DNA from: Cornus controversa
Taxonomy: Eukaryota > Streptophyta > Magnoliopsida > Cornales > Cornaceae
Direction: 5' to 3'
DNA length: 64,000 nt
NCBI GenBank assembly: GCA_026545225.1
Contig: CM048850.1
Span: 27,271,797 to 27,335,796 of the forward strand
Of this stretch, positions 23,410-33,830 are shown piece by piece (positions within the stretch are counted from its first letter, which is position 1; every line of letters starts with the position of its first letter). The notes under the pieces were generated by a model that was not told the origin of the DNA, made no database searches, and saw only the letters and a list, made by a program, of their open reading frames with translations. Both the position numbers and the translations under genes were made by a program.

Positions 23410-23966
23410 AGGAAGCACGGATACTTCTACAAGAGTAACGTACCTTTATCGGATACTTATCGGATACCAATACTTCTTGGATACTCACAGATATATGTCC
23501 GATACTTTCTAAACGTATTCATAATTTGAAAATATATATTTTTATTTCTAACACGTATCTGATATTTCTCAGATACTTCGACCATGTATCCAATACTTCA
23601 CAATACATTTCTAACAAGTTTTGAACATTAAAATGTACAATAATATCATAGTATAATTGTTAAGAAAAAGTTTAAATTTACTTAAAAAAGAAGTGTTGAG
23701 ATATATATCATAATTTAATATAAAATTTATTTATACAAATTATGCAATATGATTCTTAACTCTTATTTTGTTTGTTAATCAATATATTATTAAGAAATGT
23801 TAATAATTCTATTTTTTGTATATATAAAAATATAATTTGTTATTTTTATATTCTCATATCCTGCCGTATTCGTATCTTATTTTTTTTAGATTTGTCGTAT
23901 CGCCGTTCCCGTATTATATCGTACCCGTGTCCAGTATCCGGCCGTATCTGTATCCATGCTTCCTAG
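23410..23966. mobile_element. Mutator-like MITE, 557 bp, with 9-10-bp target duplication
   Basis: The ends are inverted repeats: 'aggaagcacggatac' on the left and 'gtatccatgcttcct' on the right. The direct repeat 'ataatatgct' flanks it (23,400-23,409 and 23,967-23,976). The paralogous locus B near 31,535 reads straight through ('attaatagtatgctttgcag') with no insertion, which proves this block is an insertion. The interior repeats 'ggatac' and 'gtatcc' words and has no coding capacity. It lies in the 3' UTR intron. Confidence 0.8.
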
Positions 23967-24049
23967 ATAATATGCTTTGGAGTTATATAATAATTGTGAG
24001 TTGGGGCTTTTGGTATACTTCATTAGCATGTGGATATTATTATTTGCAG

Positions 24050-24353
24050 GTGCATCAATTAGCAAATGGGTTGTCTACTACAATTGCCAAAGCTTCAATT
24101 GTCGTTTCAGCTACCAATTTGAAGAAGAGGCACTGAATTCTAATGTGCACTTGAGTTGAGAACTTGAGATGATGTTATTTGTTCTAAATTGTATGTATTG
24201 CCTTTATTTTGTTTGGCGTGTTGCTTTTCTGCTGGACTGTATTGCCTTTATTTTGTTTGCCGTGTCGCTAGAAACTAATCTAGCTAGCTATTGTATATTA
24301 TTATGTTCACTTCAGCTTTGGCTTGGACTCTATTGGAACAAGCAAATAACTCT
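24050..24353 (+). other. Candidate 3' UTR exon of the LRR gene
   Basis: Begins after the acceptor 'tattatttgcag'. It is non-coding and conserved at locus B, where it is split by the Gypsy insertion (B continues at 36,543). Conservation on both sides of two insertions suggests it belonged to the ancestral gene. Its 3' end and polyadenylation site cannot be fixed by eye. Confidence 0.45.
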
Positions 24354-24358
24354 AACAC

Positions 24359-24787
24359 TGTAAATAGTAGGGTTTGATAGTGCTAGGTAAAAGATTCACA
24401 CTCAATACTAAACTATAGAACAGTGAAAGGAGATTGGGAGGTGAGGATGGATTGGGAGAGAGAAGGCAAAAAACATATGAGACTAGGAGAGGCCGTCTAT
24501 GATATGCCAGAATTCCCTTTGTGCCACAAGTGCTCCGGTATTTATAGAGTTCCTAGCACAGATTATTGACAACTGTCATGACATCATGTTGATGTCATGT
24601 GTCCAGTCCATTATTTCCTTTGGTTAGTCCACGGGTACGGCTGACGAACCCTTCTCTAAAGTCACCATGCCACAACAACCCAATTTTCCATTGCCTAAAA
24701 GACTATATTCACGAGGAAAAGTTGTCCCTTAACCCTCTACATGTTTTTGCTCGTCCCTATTAATATATCCTTAATACTACCTTTACA
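24359..24787. mobile_element. Solo LTR, 429 bp, with 5-bp target duplication
   Basis: Begins 'tgtaaatagtaggg' and ends 'acctttaca'. The direct repeat 'aacac' flanks it at 24,354-24,358 and 24,788-24,792. Locus B reads 'actctaacaccacatcatg' at about 36,920, an exact empty site. A TATA-like 'gtatttatagag' lies at about 24,538. The remainder of the parent retrotransposon is absent, as expected after LTR-LTR recombination. Confidence 0.85.
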
Positions 24788-24792
24788 AACAC

Positions 24793-26032
24793 CACATCAT
24801 GTTATTGTCTAATACATAGTATGTATACATCTAACTATAATTGCGTTTATTATGGACACTTGGAAATGCACCACTTCAGAGCTGTTTATTATGTAGCTCA
24901 ATTAAAGACTTGAATACTAGTCAGAACTCAAAAGCTGTTGCTGCACTTGTGCCAAAAACCTCTTTACTCTTTCCATTCCCCTGTTTCGGACTACTTAACA
25001 AAAACCAAATTCAACTCAGTTTTAGTATAGGCGGCAATAGCCAAGAACTCCAAATAATTCTAAAGGAAAGGAATTAACTTTTAATGTTTTCTTTCCCTGA
25101 TGAACCTCAAAGTTGTTTGAAATCATTTTCTAATAATTTTTTTCTTTGTATAAGAAAATGTTCCAAGTCTATTGTTGAAAGGAATGCCAATATAGCATCA
25201 CTTGAAGCAATTGTTGTATAGAATAATGTTTATAGCAATGTATTATAACTTGTAAGTTACCCTTAATATGTGAACTTATGGCTCTATTGTGTCACAAATT
25301 ATATGTATAGTATTATCACACCAATAACATTTGAATATTTGATTATGTATTATTGCAAACTATTGTTTTTATATTATCATCAACGAAAAGAATTTTTGCT
25401 TCTTATTTTATTATTCTTTCTTCTCTTTACCGGTCTCAAAACCTTCACAGGTGGCTTGGAAGTTAAGACCCAATGCCACCAAACCAGAGGAAGACCAATT
25501 CTTATTTTATGCTTCTTATTTTATTATTCTTTCTTCTCTCGGTATTCTGCACAAAATCACACATTTAATGTTATAATATAACAATAGATAACAGTGATAG
25601 ATGATGAAGTTGAATCATAGATGATAAAGTTAATGACACCATCTCCACCAATCAAACAGTTAGAACTTCTTCTTTCAACGTTTTTGTTCCCAGTCATAAT
25701 CAGACGGTGAATGTCAATGTAACACCATAAAGTAAACCCGCAGCAAAATAGTCCCCAATCCACTTGTCTTGCCAATCACCATTTATATTAAACCTAACTT
25801 GCATTTTCATTTCACTAATAACCACACACTCTTCCCCTCTCTCTCTCTAGAACACCAACTCCATTGACTTTCTCCCAAGTCATGGAATCTCTCTCTCTAG
25901 AACACCAACTCCATTCACGCCTGAAAACCAGTATACAATCCTTATTTTGTAAATTCCACTCCAATAGACTCTAGAAAATTTTACGACTTTTAAAATAGTC
26001 TATAAGATTGTAAACCAATGCCCACAATGGGA
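24793..26032. other. Downstream flank of the LRR gene, non-coding
   Basis: Contains a fragment (25,266-25,325) matching intron 6, two copies of 'cttattttattattctttct' at about 25,400 and 25,510, and a short duplication of 'tctctctagaacaccaactc' at about 25,845-25,910. No gene was recognised. Confidence 0.5.
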
Positions 26033-26049
26033 AATCAAACCAACTGTTT

Positions 26050-26178
26050 GTTTGTTTGTTTTATTATTTATTTATCAGGTAAGTAGAAACACACACACTG
26101 TCTCCCAGAGACTTAAATCCTAGACCTCCTTTTAAGAAGCCAGAGTCTTTATGCCGTTGGACCAATTGGTCTTTGGCG
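26050..26178 (-). mobile_element. Short tRNA-derived SINE with 17-bp target-site duplication
   Basis: The direct repeat 'aatcaaaccaactgttt' occurs at 26,033-26,049 and 26,179-26,195. On the minus strand the head contains a box-A-like 'tggtccaacggc' and a degenerate box B ('ggatttaagtc'), and the tail is A-rich. The length of 129 bp fits plant SINEs. Confidence 0.7.
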
Positions 26179-26526
26179 AATCAAACCAACTGTTTTCAAT
26201 AGTTACACAATATTTTGGCAAAAGCCAAAAATGTTCCAACATTAAGAACATTCTTCCTTTATACTCCTTTCTCTAATTTTTTCTTTTCTTTTCCTTTTCT
26301 CAATGCTGGTCTTGGAAAAGTTGATTAGCTACTTAGCTTCCATGCCCTACAAGATGTTCCATCCTTAGTTTCTTAAGGTTCTTTTGTAGGACCTGTCAAG
26401 AAAAATATATATAATCTACTTATTAGGTCACAAAATTTTGCTTATATGACCTTTTAAAAAAAAAAAAGAGTTGCTTATGTAACCATGTCCCACACATAAT
26501 CGATATTGTACCACAAGCCACCAGCT

Positions 26527-26928
26527 AAGAGATTCGACCCAGCTTTGGAGGAATTGAAGATTAATGACTTGAAAAGACTCACATCAATATGCGACAATAA
26601 ATTATTCCTTGGTTTGAAAGGAGAATAAGATTCTTTTCAGTGGCTGAGGAACATTAATGTCCAAAAATGTCAGAAACTAGTGAATGTAATTCCACCTAAT
26701 GTACTCCCATTGTTACAGGACCTTGAAATTCTCAAAGTTTCAATGGTATCTGGAGTTGAAATAATTGCTACTGAAGAAGGCGGTGATGAGATCGTTGTGT
26801 TCCTTCGATTAAAGATTATGAGACTTGAAATCTTGCCAATCCTCAAACTTTAATCCAGAAGAGGAGGAGAAGATAGGGTACTAGAGGAAAATAATATTCC
26901 ACAACAATAAGCTCTATTCAACCATAAG
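26527..26928 (+). pseudogene. Locus B: LRR exon, array type, disrupted
   Basis: Homologous throughout to the 134-codon LRR exon (L-E-E-L-K-I-N-D-L start, 'gtacat' donor after 'accataag'). It carries an in-frame TAA inserted in the 'KGE-DSF' segment, a frameshifting deletion around 'L-K-x-F' where the C-W-S residues are lost, and a further TAA near 'QQ-ALF'. The acceptor is altered ('taagag' instead of 'cgcag'). It is closer to the array exons than to exon 5. Locus B is thus a duplicate of the gene's 3' half that has decayed. Confidence 0.85.
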
Positions 26929-28628
26929 GTACATACGTGGGTCCTTAATTAATCCTAATTAACCATTGGGTAAAATTAATTAAGAGAATTAACCTAGTGG
27001 TTATCACCGCTACAAACTAGGTTGGTCACTTTCTAGAAACTTTAAAAATAGTATTAAACAACATTTACTCTGAAAACTTAGGCTGTTAGTGAGGAGTGTG
27101 ACTTAAATATTAAAACCTCTGACTCGCCCCCTCAAGTGAGACTTTTGTCGAGCACTTGCGTAGGTCTTCCTAGTCAATAGGTTTTTTCTGACTTAGCATG
27201 ACTCAGTTAGCAGTTTACTTGGTTGTAATTATATCAAGGGTGACAGAAAATCCAAAAGATAGACAAAGAATTGGGATCCAAAGTTTTATTATGGGGATTT
27301 CTGGATTGTGATTTATGGGGATGATCTAAGAAATTTACAATACAGGGGTAGCGGTATGCTTCGTGAATTCCATTGGATTAACTGGCTGATGAAGGCCAAT
27401 AGATACTTAAAATTTAGGCAGAAAAAAAAGGGTTGGCAAAATGAGGGAGAGAGTGTTAGAGGTTTGATGGTTATCACTGTCAAATAGAGAAATAAAAAAA
27501 TTGTTCTTCACCAAAAAGGTCCTGCATTTGTCATTTGCATTTTTCGAACTAATGAACACCTAATGGTCTTACAATCATTCTTATTGCACAAATTGTACTA
27601 CTATACATGTGATGAAATTTCTGAAAGAAGAGGGAAAACAGTTGGGTTATGGGTTGTAATGAAGCCAAATATTTTAATTTGTGACATCAAATTAATTGGT
27701 GAATGTTATTTGTCTGAAAATAAATCTGGAATGTGAATATTACATTGAATTATCTTATGATTTATTGGATATAAATTAACAAGATAAAACCAGGACTAAT
27801 GCTCAGTAACAAGTTGAAATCGCAGTATCGATCAGTTTGTGCATCTTCCAAGTTATTCACAACAACCTAAAATCAACAAATCACAAGTATTCACTACAAC
27901 CCCAAAACACGTAAAAGCATATATGTATATTTATAAGCCTAAAATCAACAAACCCTAAGCATTCACTACAGCCCATATATAAACACACACACACACACAC
28001 ACACGGACATATATATATATATACATATACATATATATATATATACATATACATATACATATACATATATATATATATATATATAAACACAGAGAAAAAC
28101 ACATCATGGACGAAATTTTTGGGCCCGATATTTACAATCTTCTCTTGAGACAAACAAAACTTCGTAAGAAGGATGAAATCATTCAAAGAAATCAAGAAAG
28201 TTCCCGCCATCAGAAGGATGAAATCATTCAAAAAAATATACCTGAAGTCGAGAAAGGAAGAAGGAAGCTTGGATCTGTGTTCTATTGGGTTTGAAAATGA
28301 CGAACACCCATAGACTTGTGATCGAATTGCTCAAATTGCCCGAATCACCTTGGGTAGTGGAGAGAGAAAATCGACGCAAAAATGAGCTAGGGTTTTGGGG
28401 GCTGTATTTTATACCTTTTTTATTTTTAAAGTTTGTTTTGGTGTTGGGCCGCTACAGTGCCTAAAACACCCAAAAACAACATATTCTTGTTTCAAGTTTT
28501 GACTCAAATAATGTAAATGTTTTACCATAAAACAAAACAGTATAGTGGGTGTCGAACGTGTTTTGGCCAAAATTTTTGATACAATACTGGACCAAACACA
28601 AAAACAAAATGGATCCCAAATCGACCCA
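26929..28628. other. Inserted/unrecognised sequence inside locus B
   Basis: Separates the two LRR pseudo-exons. It contains a tandem duplication at 27,862-27,975 ('cctaaaatcaacaaa' twice) and a CA/TA microsatellite. The 5' part of the second pseudo-exon is missing at its junction (28,628), so some insertion or deletion happened here, but no clean element ends or target duplication were found. The short frames at 27,881-28,294 are microsatellite-driven or unrecognised. Confidence 0.4.
27974..28085. repeat. Compound CA/TA microsatellite
   Basis: A (CA)n tract followed by interrupted (TA)n with 'acatatacat' words. Confidence 0.95.
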
Positions 28629-28772
28629 TAGTGAATGGTTGTAGGCAGCTGCTACAGTGGTTTGAGGTTGTTGAAGAAGTCAGTCTAGAATTTTGTTACT
28701 CATTGGAGGTTATGTTCAACCTTGAAGGAGTTGATGATGCCATTAAAAAAAAGGCAATAATAGTCATGTCTT
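28629..28772 (+). pseudogene. Locus B: fragment of LRR exon 6
   Basis: Matches 21,717-21,860 of exon 6 ([26 protein letters not shown]) and then stops abruptly at 'tcttct'. The homolog of the remaining exon 6, intron 6 and the terminal exon is missing and replaced by LINE and LTR-like sequence up to about 31,427. Confidence 0.85.
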
Positions 28773-29320
28773 CTACTAGAAGAAGAATAACTTTTAAAAT
28801 AGTGTACATTTATACTACCATAATAGGTAATTAACTGTAACCATTTTATTTTTCCAATTAATAGGAAAGTTAATAGTTTTATATTTTGTGAATCATATCT
28901 AATATCATATAATACTATATAACTAGGTTATTTTGATAAATGTGACAATGAATTAATTCAACTATATATTTTTTTAAAACGAAATATAAACAATTCAGGT
29001 AAATAATTGAAGATTATTTATTTTTACTAATTAAGAAGATATCTAAACAAATAAATATGTAGCTTTATAAATGTTTATAATACGTTTATAGCCGTGGATT
29101 TATTCCATCACTCTTTTAATTTGATTTAATATTGGGATATGATTGGAAAAGATAACAAACTAGTATAAAAATAATAACTATGTTAAAATATATGAACAAA
29201 CAAATATAAAAATAATGATTATTTTAAAACAAATTTTTTATTAGATTTCATATTATATTCGTATAAGAACATAAGCTGAGCTACCTCTGAGTCATGAAGA
29301 TAGGGTCATAGTTTTAACAT
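28773..29320. other. AT-rich spacer in locus B
   Basis: Very AT-rich, with no match to locus A and no recognisable domain or element ends. Confidence 0.4.
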
Positions 29321-29321
29321 C

Positions 29322-29740
29322 ACGATGATCTGAAAGGCAGAGTTCAACAGGCTAGATCTGATCTTCATATAACCCAAGCTAAGTTGTTGCACAATCCCCA
29401 TGATGAGAGGGCCATCTCAGTTGAAAGGTCTTGTATGAGGCGCTTTTAAGCCATGGTTAGGCCTGAGGTTTAAATATCCTCAAGTAGAAATCCTGAATTC
29501 AGTGGCTTAATTTAAGAGATCAGAATTCTGTCTTCTTCCATAAATCCGTGAAAGTTAGGAATTCCTATAACTCAATAAACTCTATCTATAATTGTGCTGG
29601 CAACAAGCTCTCTACTCAAGCTAAGATTAAGAACGAGGTTGTTAGCTACTTCCAAAGTGTCCTTCGCTCTACTCCTTCCTCTTACTCTTATGAGGTGCTA
29701 CATGATTTGGATGACTTCAAATGGGCTGCTGACTGCGTCC
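29322..29740 (+). pseudogene. L1-type LINE fragment (region just upstream of reverse transcriptase)
   Basis: One frame (about 29,340-29,450) reads Q-Q-A-R-S-D-L-H and E-R-A-I-S-V-E. After a frame change, about 29,521-29,740 reads F-F-H-K-S-V-K-V-R-N-S, then Q-A-K-I-K-N-E-V-V-S-Y-F. These are typical of the stretch between endonuclease and reverse transcriptase in plant L1 elements. Frameshifts are present, and neither the catalytic domain nor a 3' tail is here. The fragment ends where LTR-like sequence begins (about 29,741). Confidence 0.6.
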
Positions 29741-31290
29741 TTTTTATGTGTGACGTATATCTTTGTAATTGATAATTTTCGATGTCAAAACTAAACATGA
29801 TTGAGTTGTAATCTTTGGTTTTTATTCTTATCATTAATCATGTAATTGAAGTCTCAGAGTGAGCATAAATTTTTACATCAATCATGCAAATGTTCTTCAA
29901 AGGTATGAAACTTGAATCTTCAGAATAAAACATCAATGATCTGAACAAGAATTTGATTGATTAAGGTTTTTGAATGGTTCCGATTACATGAGAATATCAT
30001 TGATCAAGTATAAAGAGTCAAGTAGTCCAGGTAAAGTGGTGAGAACACATATATTTCAAACCGGGAGATTCCGACCTTGAAGAAAGGGATTTTTAAGCAA
30101 TTTTTGAAACTGTTCAAGGTTGGACCAATCCAGCTCAAACCCTGGACCGGTCCATGACATCTCAACACTTCATATTTCTACAAGGCAAGCCTTGGACTAG
30201 TCCGAGTAAGGGCTGGACCGATCCATGGCTTCTAGTGGCAGATTTTTGCCTTATAGAGTCATGTTTTGACCCGGATTTGACTCTGAAATTTCCTTAAACT
30301 TTGGGACTTGTTTACTATTGATTTTTAAATTATTTTTCAAGAAAAATTAGGGTTTTTAACATCAATAAAAACCTCATATGATTTCTCTCTCAGTGTGCTT
30401 TGATTACGCTTTCAATATACAAGAAATTCATATTCTAGAGAGAGAAAATATTTGAGAAATTTTGTAACAGAAAACTTTATTTTTCTTTTATATTTTTGAG
30501 AGCACACCCATATTCATTGACAGACTTGTTTACTATTGATTTTTAATTTATTTTTTTAAGAAAAATTAGGGTTTTTAATATCTATAAAAATTTCATATGA
30601 TTTCTCTCTCAATGTGCTTTGATTACGTTTTCAATATGCAAGAAATTCATATTCTAGACAGAGAAAGCATTGAGAAATTTTGTAACGGAGAACTTTATTT
30701 TTCTTTTATATTTTTGAGAGCACACACATATTCGCTGAGTGATTTAAGATGTCTCTTTTTACTTGATCAATTGTTCGAAGACTGCATCAAAGATTTCTTC
30801 TTGATCAAATTACTGGATTGGTTTCTTCTACAACTGTTCGTTGGTGAGTAAGGAGAAGAAGAACACACTACGAAGGGGACAAAATACTTGCTGAGTGTTC
30901 GTGTTCTTCCATTTACCCTTTTACAAGGATTTTGACGTTAGCCGGAAGTCTACAACAATTGGACGAGGGAGTTGCAATTATAAGTTTGAGGTGTTCCGCA
31001 TCAAGTTCCTGTCGGAGTGGAGTGAGTGTGTGTCTGGGATAGAGTCTGTTGTACTTTGCTTCGACAATAGTGGATTTGGTTCTCCGGGCCTACAAAGTCT
31101 CACCTGTGATTTTTTCTCGATCTGGATTTTTTTACGTATATCTGGTGTATTCGTTTACTTTGCTACACTTTATTTATTTACTTGCTTTATAGGATTGGTT
31201 AGATTTTTAATTAGAATTAAAATTGGATAATCTGAAAAATTAAGTAAAAAACGAGTAAACCTAATCACCTCCTCTAGGTTTTAGATCTAA
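29741..31290. mobile_element. Probable LTR remnant of a large Copia-type element
   Basis: The non-coding texture resembles the long LTRs of SIRE-like Copia elements: an opening near 'aattgataattttcgatgtc' and a closing stretch with 'cctaatcacctcctctagg'. It contains a tandem duplication of about 220 bp (30,300-30,520 and 30,525-30,745), with 'atttctctctca' and 'ttgattacg' in each copy. No target duplication or second LTR was found, so both the boundaries and the family are inference. The frames at 30,597-31,230 have no recognisable domain. Confidence 0.35.
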
Positions 31291-31427
31291 CTTTCATAGC
31301 TGCTTCCACACCGTGCAACTCACGTTATGTTTTGTATTATTGTTTATTTTCCATTCTTTATTTTCCTAACTATGGTTTGTAGGATATAAATTGTCTTTCT
31401 TGTGTGTGTGTGTGTGTTAGGTAAGTG

Positions 31428-31614
31428 AACAATACAAATATCCATTTTGCTCCACTTGAAACTTAATTACAAATTGGCATTTTTTTTCTATCTCAACTGG
31501 TAATTTTGACTAATGTTTTACTCCATTAATAGTATGCTTTGCAGTTCTATAATAATTGAGGGTTAGGGCGTTTCGTATACTTCATTGGCATGTGGATATT
31601 ATTATTTACAGGTG
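31428..31614 (+). pseudogene. Locus B: 3' UTR-intron segment up to the Gypsy insertion
   Basis: Matches 23,299-23,400 and 23,977-24,050 of locus A in order, but without the MITE that sits between them in A. It ends at 'tttacaggtg', where the Gypsy element begins. Confidence 0.85.
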
Positions 31615-31777
31615 TGTAAATAAGGGAATAAAGGATGAGAAGGAAACCATGCTAAAAATGTCCTTGGAAAGCTATATGGAAAGAAGAGGAAGACCGCGCA
31701 CGGGAACATCATTCCTGCGCACGGGTTAAGTACGTGGGAACCATCCCCCACTTGATTAACCCATGCACGGTTGTTCT

Positions 31778-31810
31778 CCCTACGCAGGGTCAGCCTCTCC
31801 CTGCGTAGGG
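31778..31810. promoter_or_regulatory. Perfect 12-bp hairpin stem in the LTR
   Basis: 'ccctacgcaggg', then a 9-base loop, then 'ccctgcgtaggg'. A second, imperfect copy ('cccgtgcaggg' .. 'ccccgcacaggg') follows within about 60 bp, and related words occur in the 3' LTR at about 35,600-35,650. Its function is unknown. Confidence 0.6.
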
Positions 31811-32565
31811 ACACACCTCCCCGGGTGTGTTACTCTCCCCGTGCAGGGTCAGCCTCTCCCCGCACAGGGACACACCTCCCTACACAGGGGCATTTACGCA
31901 GCAAGGTCCATTGGTGCCTATAAGGAATCAGCGAGCATGCAAGTATACAGGAAGTGATGGGATTGGGGGCAATTCTCTCCGACGGGTATGTTATGGTTAG
32001 TAGTTGAATAGTGTTTTTCGGGACTAACTCTGAGAGGAGCATATTTCCATAAAACACCTCTAAACTAACAATCATGGTATACTCTCAAGGGTTACAAGGA
32101 ATCATGGATGAATGGGCCATTCTGTGGCTTGTTAGCTCATAATCTTGAATGGTTGTCCTTGTAGTAGGGGATATGTAGAAGACTATTAATTCCTCTTTTC
32201 AATATGAAAAGTAATTTGTCGTGACGTTACTTCTAGCATTGAGGAGTGGGAATTAGTATGAGGCTATAGGGTTCCACGAACCATTTTAAGCACAGAGACA
32301 GGCTGTGGTATGGTCTGGGGGATCATGGTGTCATAATGAAGCATATGGCTTCATGATCCCAAGTGGAAAGGTGGGTTGAGTGTGGTATGGTGGATTGAGA
32401 GGAAGGCTCGTTGGGCCATGAGCATCTAAGGGCTATGCTAGCATGACTCCACACTGGCATCATCATAGCACGTCTCGCGGGCACGTGGTTACAACCAAGA
32501 GTGGTGAAGGAAGGGACAAGTGGCCAATTGCCATGTAGGATGACAATTGTCATAAGCCCCATGCC

Positions 32566-32582
32566 TGAGCCTATAAATACCC
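32566..32582 (+). promoter_or_regulatory. Candidate TATA box in the 5' LTR
   Basis: 'gcctataaataccccat' lies about 185 bp before the LTR end, a usual place for the U3 promoter. The 3' LTR has the weaker 'cttatacatatccc' at the matching place. Confidence 0.55.
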
Positions 32583-32758
32583 CATGGCATGGTGACATGT
32601 GGATCATTCTGGTTCCTCCTTTCTCTCATAATCACTCTTGTTTTCTTTCTCTCCCATCTAGCACTCAGCTCATATTCTCAACTCGATTCTTCTCTCACCT
32701 AGTCCAGTCTTGTGATAGTCATTCCCCTCAGCAAGAACATTTTCCACTCTTTTACAAT

Positions 32759-32776
32759 TGGCGACTCCACTAGGGA
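32759..32776 (+). other. Primer-binding-site-like sequence
   Basis: 'tggcgactccactaggga' starts two bases after the LTR. Sequences of this kind serve as primer sites in plant Gypsy elements. I cannot name the tRNA with certainty. Confidence 0.6.
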
Positions 32777-32790
32777 GGATTGTCTTTCAT

Positions 32791-33830
32791 ATGGCTAGTC
32801 AGAAAAATGTTAAGCGAAAAGGGAAGCAAGCGGCATCAACTTTTCAGATACCTGATCAAGTTCCAGATCCAGCTAATCCCGTCAATCCAGTCCTTCCTCG
32901 ATAATTACGCAAAGTACAAAGAAGGCAGAATCCATCAGTAACTATGGTACCGCCCCAATCTCAGGACAATATTTCTCCAATGGTCCTCCAAGTCCTGGCA
33001 AATATCTAAAAGACACAGGTACAGATCCTATAGTTCTTGAAAACTCAACGGCCTACTCCAAGATTAGGTCGATCGTCTATCCCCGATCGTGGACAATCAC
33101 CTTAGGAAACAACTCATTGTGCAGTAGAAGATCCTGCCAGAGAATTGACAGAACCTAATGAAGATATCCAGCACAATATTACTGTGTTCGTGACCATCGA
33201 GCACTTACAGGCTATTCTTAATTTAAAGAAAGACACAGCTGTTGATATCGAGGTCCCTCCACCTTATAACCCTGCCATATTACTATTACCATACCCGGAA
33301 AGATATGTCCCCCTAAAATTCAATCAGTTCGATGGCAAGGAAGGAGATGCGAGGGAACATATCGGGCAATTCGTGGATATATTGGGCGCCTACCGAAATA
33401 ATGAGCATGTTAAACTCAAAGAGTTTTCAAAATCTTTCACAGGTAGAGCTTATACATGGTACATGAATTTAGTGCCAGGAATCGTGCTGACCTGGGCAGA
33501 GATGTTGGCCAAGTTCTATAAAAAAAATTTCACCACCGAGGAATGGGTCACAATGCTATCCTTAACTAGGCACAAGCAAAGGTTGGCGCAAGGAGGTGGT
33601 CACGTATGTGAAGCGTTTTCGCGAGACATCATTGGAGTGTTTCGAGCCCACTTCGGAAGGGCAGTTGATAAAAATATCTGTGAATGGCATGTTAAGAGAT
33701 TATTGGGTACATTTGGTCAATCACGAGATCAAACCCTTCTCTTCCCTAATGAATAGTGCTCGACGTTTGGGAAAGATTATTCCACCACCCGCCAAGGGAA
33801 ACATGTCTCTGTCTGGGCCATCTTGAGGGC
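32791..33830 (+). pseudogene. Gag of the PMD-bearing Gypsy element, disrupted
   Basis: It opens with ATG at 32,791 (M-A-S-Q-K-N-V-K-R-K-G-K) and hits a stop after about 38 codons. The longest piece (33,145-33,756) holds the retrotransposon gag core: P-L-K-F-N-Q-F-D-G-K-E-G-D-A-R-E-H-I, then F-S-K-S-F-T-G-R-A-Y-T-W-Y, then T-W-A-E-M-L-A-K-F-Y-K-K-N-F. A frame change near 33,600 continues the domain in another frame. Gag would form the element's particle. No zinc knuckle or pol follows. Confidence 0.8.

Larger units (their letters stand above)
31615..32756 (+). repeat. 5' LTR of the PMD-bearing Gypsy element
   Basis: Starts 'tgtaaataagggaata' and ends 'ctcttttaca'. It holds GC-rich hairpin-forming repeats near 31,690-31,890 and a candidate promoter 'cctataaatacc' at about 32,570. 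Confidence 0.9.

Noticed and set aside
28106..28294. 62-codon frame (M-D-E-I-F-G-P-D...) in locus B
   Set aside because: No recognisable domain; it contains a short internal repeat (K-D-E-I-I-Q) and lies in sequence separating two pseudo-exons.
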